From contig NC_087077.1 of the NCBI RefSeq assembly GCF_026151205.1, forward strand, positions 19,403,975 to 19,467,974: 64,000 nucleotides of DNA. Direction: 5' to 3'. This DNA is from Bolinopsis microptera (lineage: Eukaryota > Ctenophora > Tentaculata > Lobata > Bolinopsidae). The position numbers were made by a program, and so were the translations under genes. Below, in pieces: positions 44,393 through 54,872 of the stretch. The number at the start of each line of letters is the position of its first letter. Position 1 is the stretch's first letter. Below the pieces are notes generated by a model that was not told the DNA's origin, made no database searches, and was given only the letters and a program-made list of their open reading frames with translations.

Positions 44393-44639
44393 CCCGTAAC
44401 TCTTGCCGTTCTGCTCAAGCCATTTTATGTAACATTTGTGGTACAAAACCATCAATTAAACCACTTACCACCTGCCGATTTTTAAAAAAATTACCATTTG
44501 ACTTCCTCATAGTTTTGTCGGCACTATACCGAAAAAACCGGCCCCGTAACTCTTACCGTTTTTTTTATTAAGCCGCTCGGAAATTGCACACAGACGAACA
44601 GACGAACAGAAAAAACACATTCTGATATTATTAAGGTGA
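43892..44639 (-). mobile_element. Non-autonomous Helitron, 748 bp, intact ends
   Basis: On the minus strand it starts TCACCTTAATAATATC and ends with the hairpin CCCGGCCGAAGGCCGGG, six bases (TTACA region) and CTAG. It lies exactly between A 43891 and T 44640. Neighbouring repeat units without it read ATATCATATTATAACAA; here the two halves are ATATCAGA and TTATAACAA, so removal restores the unit (one base change). No target-site duplication, as expected for Helitrons. It contains a (GA)n tract at 44345-44390 and no Rep/helicase gene. Confidence 0.9.
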
Positions 44640-45165
44640 TTATAACAATTCATTTCAGACCCTTACTCAGGAGGAACGAACCTTTCAACTGACAAAACAA
44701 AATGTGAACCCTTTGTAAACCTTGTTAGGCAGCTGTGAATAGTAAGTACAAGAACTAAGAAGTGAAAAATATTCTTCTCGGTTAAATTTTTCTACAAACT
44801 GTTCAATAATTATTATTTCATGAAATGTGATCATTTCTACTTTTACGTTCCGAACACGAAATGTGGTGTTTACCAAAAACTACATAATAACAAATTTTTT
44901 TCACTCGACCATTTCAGAATCCAGGAACGAGCCTCATGATATTGAAATGAAGATCACGAGAAAAGACACAGACCTCCGCCACTGTGAGATACTGCTGTAA
45001 CCAGACATTTTAAGCTATCTTAATGAACAATTTGACTAGTAATAGTATCAGCCTACCACTGAAGATGGTAAACATTGTACACCGTACCGAACAGTAGAAC
45101 CGGTGTCCCTTTTAACATTTTAAGAAATGTAACCGATTGATAAATGAAATCGGATTTTTTTGAGA

Positions 45166-48100
45166 AATTAAATCATTTTGAACGTTTTTATAAATCGGCA
45201 TTCACCGAGAAATTTAGAGATTTATTTTGAAATTTAAAAAATAAATGTTGTGTGAAGTGTGATTATTTTTTTAAAAGGTGTATATTATTACTTACCATTT
45301 TTAACTGATGTTTTTAAAAATAAGAAATTTCAATAAATTTTACTTTACAATTTACATTACTTTTTTACTGACGTATTTCTCCATAAATTAAGTACAATAG
45401 CGTGAGTAGCTTTTGTCAAGAGTGATCTTAAACGGTTCCCCGTTCAACTTAATACTTAATCAAGGAATTTATAGACATATTTCATACGTATCAAATTGGA
45501 TATGCTTTCGGCGAAGATATAACCTGTGCCTAATATTGATATGGCACTACACAAGGGCAAGTTCGTGTCATGTCACAGACATAATCAGTGCTCTCTTGTT
45601 AGTATTCAGTATCCAAAGGCAAGTCACTCGCACCTGTTACCTGTAGGTCAACTCTTGGCTTACCTGGGGACCTCAGGCTATTATGTTCATAAACATGTAG
45701 AACAGAATAGAGATTCGGCGGAATGACAGGCCCAGTAACTCTTGGCAACCTCACATTAAGACCATAGCAAATGCAGGGCTCGGCAAACCCAGCAAACCTT
45801 ACTGGCTGGGCGTTTTACTATAGAGGTGATTGCGTCTTTCTTCACAGCGAGCTCATGCTCGCGCCCGTGCTTAAGTTTGTTGCTCGCGTGATGCATTCCA
45901 GCCTCACGTGACACAATTCAGTCAATCAGAGGACTAGAATCTGCAAAGTTAAAGATGCGAACTTTTATTAGGCCCAAAATAAGACTTTTTGGGATAACTC
46001 AAAATCTACAATGTCTCTAATTTTCCTCCTGGGGAGGAAACGTTATTTTTACAAGGAACATTTCGCAAAAAACCGGAAGTTTCTATCTATTTTACTTTTG
46101 GAGAAAACCTTACCAGCTCCAGCCGGTAAGGTTTCCTGGGAAAAGCTGCCTTGGTTTTCAGTTTCTTTCAGATGAGATCAATCTGGTCATAATCAATAAT
46201 GTCACACTTTCCAAGTCGATGGTTTGGTCCCTGTAACCACGTTTTAAAGAAGGTGTGGTCCCTGTATCCCCGTTTTAAAGAAGGTGTGGTCCCTGTAACT
46301 ATGGGTGACGTGACTAATCAATTGCCGTATCTCAATTCCGTCTTTGCACAGAACAGTTTTTTGTTTCAATTTCGCGCTAGAGAAGCTAAACATGGAAACC
46401 CTCAGCCTCTGGGCTTGTCAGAGTATGCACAGTTATTAATCAGAGTTTACTTATAATATAACTCTATAATATAACTCTATAATATAACTCTATAATATAA
46501 CTCTATAATATAACTCTATAATATAACTCTGATAATATAAAAGATAGTAAAGTTATGACACTTCAGCTTGTTATAAACACACTGTCCTGAGTTATTGATA
46601 ATTATAATCTAGCGTCTGCTCCGCAACTTTGTGATACTAACGTTTGTGATACTTCAAGAAAGTGAGTAGCTTTTGTGATGCTAAATCTGCAACACAGATG
46701 TGCTTATTTTCTTTCAGGATTCAACACATTTTTAATGAAATTGAGATCTTCTTACCTGTACAAATGACAGTGATGGTTCATAAACAGATTTCTACGGCAA
46801 GCATCCCAACACTCCAGCTTGAAATTATAAAGCCACTGTCCTGATAATTATAATCTCAATAATCTCGCTACTTTGTACGAACGTCATCCATATTGTATGA
46901 TGAAACGAATGGTTTTCTCTTTTTATTGTTTCAGGATAGCTTAATTAGCCGTTGGCCGATCTATTTTTAGATAAATCCACTATAGAATTTTCCAGAACCT
47001 AGAGTCCTAGAGTGTTTAATTTTCTTTAGCCCTCAGAATGTTGATCCAATAGGTATAATGTGTATCATGGAAACTTTCGATTGGATAATTTAATTAACTC
47101 GTTGATTGCTAATTATTTCTGGATGCAAAATTGAAGCACTTACAGTTACAGAATCAAAATATCAGCTGCGTCGGACGATCTTTGATACATCGATTTAATC
47201 ATAAAAACTGGACGTAGAATTTGATAAGTCTGCAAGCATGACCATACTCTAACATTTCAAGTAGTAGAGGCTACAAAATGCTCAGAGCTAGCTGTCTAAT
47301 TATTTTGACGGACAAACTGCTGACATATTTTGTAGCTTATCATGTCAGTATCTCCGTGTTGGTTGTTTCCGCGCAAACATGGTAAGCTTATTTTGGTTAC
47401 TTTGCAGGTGTCTCAACTTCTCAATAATGCCATTTCATACCGCTTGTTGACCATTGTTAATGATCAGGCCCGGCGCGCGCTACTTCTTCGAGAAGAAAGC
47501 GGCGCGCGCTACTTCGAAGAAATTTAGACGAGTAACATCCGTCAAACCGCTTGTTGCAGAACACCCAACCCTGGTATCTCTGGTTACAACAACAATATCC
47601 CTGGTAAGGGTCTGCCCACACTACGCCTCTATTCCCCGAAGGTCTGCCCACACTACGCCATATGTGGCGTGGGTCAAACTCAAACTAAAAAAAACCGGAT
47701 TCACACAACGAGGCGCGTAGTGTGTTTAAAGCTCCCGCCAGTTGGCGTGGAAACTCTCGGGGAATAGAGGCACGGATTTTTTAAATCCGTGCGTCTATTC
47801 CCCGTCTGAATTATAGTTTTCTCCGCATAAAGTTTCCATGCGTCATACTGAACTACTTTAACCAAGAGGCAGACAGCATATGATATCATAAATTAGAATA
47901 GAGATATTGCAAGATCATGAGATTGATCTTAAGTGGACCTCAAATTATTTGTTTTAAAGTAGTGTTGAAGAAATTAAAACTACTAATAAAACTACTGATT
48001 TTAGAGGATCATATCTGAGTGCTTTCCGGTGAAAATTAGAAACGGAGTTGTAATTTTAAGTCTAGACAATCACGTTAATTTTCTTAGACTCTGAAGATGA

Positions 48101-49466
48101 ACTTATTAAAAAATATATGCAGACATTTGATGGGATTCATAAGCGTGGAAATGGAATAGTTATTTTATAATTTAAAATAGAGCAGTTCAAATGTGGAATT
48201 TGGAATTCCACTACGAGATAGTGGAATTCCACTTTTTCGAGTTTCGTACCGGGCTTCCTGGATACTGCCATAATCTTTTTAAGATAGTATTATCAATTAT
48301 TTCCTTTTTCTTTTTGGAATCCATTGGATTAATGGCGACAGCACGACAAAACCTAAAAGGTTTGGTATTTTCACCATTTGGTATTTTCGCCGTCAGTAGA
48401 TATTAGTACAATTAGCAATTAGTATTCATCGAAGGGGGAGGGCGGAAAATAGTTGGTATATGGTCATTTCGATTGGGAAAATCGCAACTTTTTAATGGAA
48501 TCAAATTCAGCGAAATAATTGAAAACGTTTGTTTAATGTTGGTGTTTATTGTTTGCTATTCAGCTATTTTCTTACCCCATTAAACCTACAAGTACTAACC
48601 GATAATGGGGCTACCCTAAAAAACAAAGCACTGCGAGACTTAAATAGAATAAACCTGATTCCCGAGAGTAGCTAAAAGCATTTGAACCCATTACCAACAA
48701 TACGATAGAAATTTGATTGTATTTTCAAATCAAGATTAATTAAAGTTTATTTAAAATCTGCAGTTGATAGACCCCCCCCCCACATTATTGTTGTTTTCAA
48801 ATAGTTTCTGTTGTCCGGTCTATAGTAATACTGGTTGCCATAGTAATACTGGTTGCCATAGTAATACTAGTTGCCATAGTAATACTGGTTGCCACTTTAG
48901 CACAGACATACCTTGTCAGGGCATCAGGGTATCAAGCTCTAATATAAGATACCCAACAACAGTTCCAATAACAACAATTTTAACGCGTCACAATTGCTTC
49001 TGATGGATTGGTTACGATTGATTTTTAACCAAATGAAACTTCTCCTCTCTTAGAATGATTTCATAGATAACTTAGGCACATTATGCTTCGTCCTCCGATC
49101 GTTTAAATCATTATTCTTTTCGAATCCGTCACGCCCAGAAATAACAGACCATAACTTTAATATATTTCTTAGTAATAGCCCATTTGTTCGTGCGGTAGAG
49201 CAACTTGCCAGAAATATGCCATCGGCTAAATAACCGAACGCTAAGATCACGGCACTCAATTTCTCATTTCGTTTGTTCTTTTTTCATCCCAGATCAAAGA
49301 TGAAAACATTAAAACGTATACTCGCAGTTAGATCATCCTTTAAGTATATTCCAGTGATCCTACATCCTGATCCCTGATGGTGAGTCCTGAGTGGTCTTAC
49401 AACACAGCTACCTTGCTCAGCCACCTTGTTAACAATATTTAACTATTTTAAGCGTACAGATTTTTA
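45166..49466. other. 4.3 kb without a convincing gene; several small repeats
   Basis: Tandem repeats: about 46223-46300 (32-bp unit with GGTCCCTGTA, three copies), 46446-46530 (13-bp ATAATATAACTCT, about seven copies) and 48825-48895 (18-bp TAGTAATACTGGTTGCCA, four copies). 47468-47516 has GGCGCGCGCTACTTC twice. 47627-47800 is an inverted-repeat element: CCTCTATTCCCCGA and TCGGGGAATAGAGG enclose a CACTACGCC-rich middle, with a second palindrome (GGCACGGATT/AATCCGTGC) beside it. Open frames here are short and resemble no family I know. Confidence 0.5.
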
Positions 49467-52368
49467 CTCCAGTAGCAGGGAGGTGTTGAGTGTGCACTTC
49501 GATGTATAGAGTTTTTTGCTATTGAATCGGGTTAAATAGGTCATTAGTAACTCAAATCACCGAGGGGGGAATTTTGTGTCGCTAGTCCCAACCCTGTGGA
49601 GCCACGCCCATATTTCATATCAGGTGCGTATATGGGAAATATGTATCTCAGCTTCTGAAGGTCTTAAATTTGAGTTTAAAATGACCGCAATACACATGTT
49701 TATATTAGTACTATGAAGGTCATGAAAGCCCAAAATGCTTATTTTTGGAAAAAATTCAGAAAAACCGATTTTCACTTGAGCGTGAGTAAAAAAATCTACT
49801 CTAGAAATTTAGTGAAAATCGAGTAAGCAGTTCAGTGTCTACAAGATTTCTAAACACAGGGTCCTCTGTTAGGTCATTCTGAATTAGAATTGATAAAGTA
49901 AGCAAATTCTATAAGTAGTTTCAACCCTGTGGAGCCACGCCCATATTTCATATCAGGTGCGTATATGGGAAATATGTATCTCAGCTTCTGAAGGTCTTAG
50001 AGACTCAAACTTGAGTTTAAAATGTCCGCAATGACCATGTTTATATTAGTACTATGAAGGTCATGAAAGCCCAAAATGCTTATTTTTGGAAAAAATTCAG
50101 AAAAACTGATTTTCACAAGCAAAAAATCTACTCTAGAAGTTAAGGTATGCAAATTCTATTAGTAGTTTTAACCCTAGGGTGCAAAACTCCTAAATTACCC
50201 CCAGGCGCAAATATATGACTTTTCTATCTCGGCTTCTGAACGTTGTAGGGGCCTCTCTTTGAGCTCAAACTAACTACAATGGCCACATTTATATACCGAC
50301 TATAAAGCACAAAGCAACTTAGGGTCTATACAGCTTAGTTTTTAGAAATTCATTAAAAACTTTTTTAACCTTCATGCATCATCTCTAGTCTCTACCCAGC
50401 TACCACCAGTGCGTTATGATTTTAGATCTTTCTAGCAACCTCTGATATGAATGCTACCTCTTCCTCTATCCAGCTACTATACCACAAATTCCAGCTGTTT
50501 TCACCTACTTCGGCTAGTTATCTCTTTAGCTACCACCAAGGTTCCTCCAACTTCTGCTATTTCTAGCAATCTTAGCTTAGGTTAGTGGACTACTTCTTGC
50601 CCTATCTAGCAACCATCAGAAAAATGTCCTCTTCCTTAATGAGCTGGAAATTGTTGGATGCAGCGGAGGTAGCACTCATATCAGAGGTTATAAGATCTAA
50701 AATTATAACGTATGGTGGTAGCTGGGTAGAGTTGACCTGGAGTTAGCAGAAGGCAGCTAGAAGTAGATTCTGCTACATGAGGTTGGATTCAAGTTGATTA
50801 GCCATAATAGCCGAGCAGTACTGGAGAGAGCCCCAGAGAGGGAGCTGAAGGCAGCCTTCTGAAACTGAGTATTTTCGCAGTTATACCAAAATTAAAGTTA
50901 GGTGGTATGTGCTGCTCCATAAATGTTATCCTAATGTGTTTATGTTGAACGTTTTACTGTGCTGCAAATATCTTTTTAGCCCGAGATATCATTATTAAGT
51001 ACATGTTTGATCATATTACTATTTTATGATGCATGAAGGTTAAAACAGTTTTTAATGAATTTCTATAAACTAAGCTATATAGACCCTATGTTGCTTAATA
51101 GTCGGTATATAAATGTGGCCAATGTAGTTAGTTTGAGCTCAAAGAGAGGCCCCTACAACGTTCAGAAGCCGAGATAGAAAAGTCATATATTTGCGCCTGG
51201 GGGTAATTTAGGAGTTTTGCACCCTAGGGTTAAAACTACTAATAGAATTTGCATACCTTATCAATTCTGATTCAGAATGATCTTACAAAGGATCCTATGT
51301 TTAGAAACGTTGTAGACACTGAACTTTACACTCGATTTCACTTAACTTCTAGAGTAGATTTTTTGCTTGTGAAAATCAGTTTTTCTGAATTTTTTCCAAA
51401 AATAAGCATTTTGGGCTTTCATGACCTTCATAGTACTAATATAAACATGGTCATTGCGGTCATTTTAAACTCAAGTTTGAGTCTCTAAGACCTTCAGAAG
51501 CTGAGATACATATTTCCCATATACGCACCTGATATGAAATATGGGAGTGGCTCCACAGGGTTGAAACTACTTATAGAATTTGCTTACTTTATCAATTCTA
51601 ATTCAGAATGACCTAACAGAGGACCCTGTGTTTAGAAATCTTGTAGACACTGAACTGCTTACTCGATTTTCACTAAATTTCTAGAGTAGATTTTTTTACT
51701 CACGCTCAAGTGAAAATCGGTTTTTCTGAATTTTTTCCAAAAATAAGCATTTTGGGCTTTCATGACCTTCATAGTACTAATATAAACATGTGTATTGCGG
51801 TCATTTTAAACTCAAATTTGAGTCTCTAAGACCTTCAGAAGCTGAGATACATATTTCCCATATACGCACCTGATATGAAATATGGGCGTGGCTCCACAGG
51901 GTTGAAACTACTTATAGAATTTGCTTACTTTATTAATTCTAATTCAGAATGACCTAACAGAGGACCCTGTGTTTAGAAATCTTGTAGACACTGAACTGCT
52001 TACTCGATTTTCACTAAATTTCTAGAGTAGATTTTTTTACTCACGCTCAAGTGAAAATCGGTTTTTCTGAATTTTTTCCAAAAATAAGCATTTTGGGCTT
52101 TCATGACCTTCATAGTATTAATATAAACATGTGTATTGCGGTCATTTTAAACTCAAATTTGAGTCTCTAAGACCTTCAGAAGCTGAGATACATATTTCCC
52201 ATATACGCATCTGATATGAAATATGGGCGTGGCTCCACAGGGTTGGGACTAGCGACACAAAATTCCCCCCTCGGTGATTTGAGTTACCAATGACCTATTT
52301 AACCCGATTCAATAGCAAAAAACTCTATACATCGAAGTGCACACTCAACACCTCCCTGCTACTGGAGT
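49467..52368. mobile_element. 2.9-kb foldback element with unequal repeat arms
   Basis: The outermost ends (ACTCCAGTAGCAGGGAGG at the left, its complement at the right) begin two inverted arms. The left arm holds two and the right arm three copies of a roughly 335-bp unit containing GTGGAGCCACGCCCATATTT. Inner arm parts at 50140-50395 and 51025-51250 also pair. The middle (50396-51024) contains another short inverted pair (CTCTACCCAGCTACCACCA). No transposase frame. The short sequence AGCCACGCCCATATTT is also in the arms of the foldback at 19.7-20.9 kb. Confidence 0.88.
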
Positions 52369-52854
52369 ATTTGCTAGGTAAACTATAAAAAGTGTAGTTT
52401 AATTACCTGAAACAGTATTTTTTACTTATACAGGACACAGGTTGAGTCAACCAGTAAGTAAAAATATTAAACTACTTTTCTGGTAACTAAACTAAAAGTT
52501 GTACTATAAACCGCCCCCAGTCTAAGTAGTACTCAACTTCGTAATACTAATATGTTTAATGTTTATGCGGTGAAGACATGTACCAGCTTGAGTGCTTGAC
52601 TACACGGTCCCTTTTCATCCGTGGAGTGATTGGTTGGGACACTTGTGGTAAACGTCAAGGACCCTAATTTGATCGAATTTCCGATAGTTTGGGAGGGACG
52701 TACAGTTCCAATAAGTACTGTTCGTGCTTTTAAAGATGTGCCTTCAAGTTTAAGTTGAAACATTCGGTATTTATTTTTATATTTTACTTAATTTTTGCAT
52801 TTTTCGTTTTATCAGCAGATTATTATTGAGGTTGATAAGTGGTTAAACTTAACG

Positions 52855-53455
52855 TAATATTATATAGTAACTATATAATATAGTAATATTAGTATATTAT
52901 ACTGATAAGTGTCTCTGGGTTGGGTCAGAAGACAAGTGGTTACTGGTAAGTGGTTACTGGTAGTACTAGTAGTAGTACAAAGTTTAATATTGACGTAACT
53001 TACCCGCGGGCCAACTACGCCCCCTTCTTAGATACAAGCAGTGCGTATATAGTGCGTTGTATCACAACGCGACGCACTAACGCATCGCGCTACAAACTAA
53101 CACACGACAATGTAATGCATATTGTTTTCAAATATGCGGGTACGGAGTTAATAAGGGTTACTTTCTATTGATTATTGTTTAAGATACTATTGGATACGTG
53201 AGGGCACTCCGAATAGAATTGCTCACCTAATGCGGGTTTTGACTCAGTGGGTAAATACTCCTACTCTTTTTAACTGCGGCAGTGAAATCCCGGCCGAAGG
53301 CCGGGTTACACTAGTAATATAATATAGTAACTATATAATATAGTAATTAGTATATTATAGTTATACTGATAAGTGGTTATTGGTAGTGCAGAGTTTAATA
53401 TTGACGTAACTTCCCCGCGGCCCCGCCCCCTTTTGCGTTGTATCACAACGCACTA
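52855..53455 (+). repeat. Tandem duplication with a Helitron remnant between copies
   Basis: 52855-53060 and 53315-53455 are related (both contain AAGTTTAATATTGACGTAACTT-type and GTGCGTTGTATCACAACGC-type blocks, with slight differences). Between them, about 53100-53314 matches the 3' part of the Helitron at 43892-44639 and ends with the same CCCGGCCGAAGGCCGGG hairpin and CTAG (53311-53314), followed by T. Its 5' half is missing. Confidence 0.7.
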
Positions 53456-54872
53456 GTAGTAGTAGTAGTACTACGCGCCAGTTCGCAAAATCGTTTTCCG
53501 CTTTGCATCAATACTCCACGTCACAGTAAAGCTAAAGTCTTTAAGTTTTAGCGTCTAGCGAGCTTTCTAGTTTTATTTTTCCGCCTGCCTTCATGTACAA
53601 ACACTATATAAAGTCTACAACCCCAAACCACATGCGTCAACTCGGCTTCGGATCGGAACAACTCCTTTTAAGGCACATTTTTGAGGACCCATAAAAATAA
53701 GGAGCGTTTATAAGCAGGGGCATGAAAATAAATAGCAAAGTTTTTACTCTGTATTTAATAGTTATATCATTCTTAAGCAGGCCAATCATTTACCGATCAT
53801 ACCCGTACAATATTTATTTGAAATATTATAAGATCGTCGATGATTCGGAATCAGCGTTCGAAAATACATCGATTGAAGTTGATTTCAATTGTCGGGGGCC
53901 CTTTTAGAACAATCTCGAAGATCGACTGCTCGACTGTAGAGTGATTTAGCACGCTCGAAAGTTTATTGATATATTATTATAAACTTATAAGCCAATAGCA
54001 GGAACCCGTCTAACCCTAAAGTGGTGAGACTCAAGAGACTAAGTTTCAGTTTAACGTCTTTTACGGTTTATCGATCATTTATCAGGAAAAGGAAATAGTC
54101 TACGTTTCAATGTAACAACATCGTATTATATTTTGAATGGTATCATTAGATATGGCAATCTTCTTCATGGTCACTATTATAGCAATCATGTAGCAATCTT
54201 TCAGGCATTAGTTTCATATAAAGATACCTACAAACCCCCTTTTTGTTGAATTTACTTCGACGGAATTGCTTTCAAGAATTTACTTTTGTATAAATAGCTG
54301 AAACTTACTGTTCGAACATGTCTATTGTCACATGATTCTTGTTACAAATAGCAGAATAGTTAAGTACCTTTTACCATGAATCTTTTGATTTTTTCATTGG
54401 AGAGTTATCTCATTTATAGAGGCTACGCGATGTTTCAATTCTAAACTACGAGCAGTTGGATTACATGATAATATTAATATCTCTCGATATTTAGCCATCC
54501 GTTAAATTAAAAATTTATTGCAATGGTGGCCTCGCACTCCTGCGGTTTAATTATATTTATTAAATTCATCATAAAATTGGCCCCTAAAAAAAGAACACCT
54601 TGTGTTTTGCGTGAAACGTATTAGTTTGTTATTTGATGGTCGAGCAAAATGGTTTATAAAACATTCTGTTTAATAACATGGTTTTCTAGAAAAAATTAGC
54701 ATGACGCAAATCACAAGGTGTTAAACATGCAATTTTTGGGTCATACAAAAAGTTTTATGATATTCGCATATTGGTTTCATTTCTTGTAAAATCTAATATA
54801 AATACAGTTATAAAAATTTAAAATAGAGAAAATGTGTTAACAAACTTAAACAGAGGTACCTCAGAAATCAGA
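53456..54872. other. Upstream region of the GPCR gene
   Basis: 53830-53945 is a fragment of repeat R1 (GGAATCAGCGTTCGAAAATA, then GATTTAGCACGCTCG). The rest is AT-rich. An inverted pair of roughly 15-20 bp flanks 54595-54725 (ACACCTTGTGTTTTGCG and CGCAAATCACAAGGTGT), possibly a MITE of about 125 bp. No promoter can be called by eye. Confidence 0.45.

Larger units (their letters stand above)
40140..45165 (+). pseudogene. Decayed exon array, about 555-bp unit, seven copies here
   Basis: Units carry TTTCAG followed by ACCCTTACTCAGTAGG at 40205, 40771, 41324, 41883, 42804, 43357 and 44657; a further copy is at 36752. Reading from phase 1, each begins DPYSVGTNLSTDKTKCE, resembling the end of exon A of gene 1 (TGACAAAACA then TGTG), but the donor GT after TGTG is replaced by AA and the frame ends within about 40 codons. 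A second AG-led segment (AATCCAGGAACGAGCC) resembles exon B around ATTGARATGAAGA. Copies are highly alike, so the array was amplified after decay. Repeated minus-strand open frames (68 and 65-84 codons) are by-products of this identity. Confidence 0.6.

Noticed and set aside
44237-44455. Ser/Leu-repeat protein on the minus strand
   Set aside because: It is the (GA)n tract inside the Helitron at 43892-44639 read as protein.
40211-45120. Repeated minus-strand open frames of 65-84 codons as a gene family
   Set aside because: They recur only because the 555-bp units are near-identical. They lack splice context and domains, and changes between copies do not favour silent positions in any visible way.
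46199-46456. 85-codon open frame as a gene
   Set aside because: Its first part is a three-copy 32-bp tandem repeat and the rest matches no family I know; there is no splice or promoter context.
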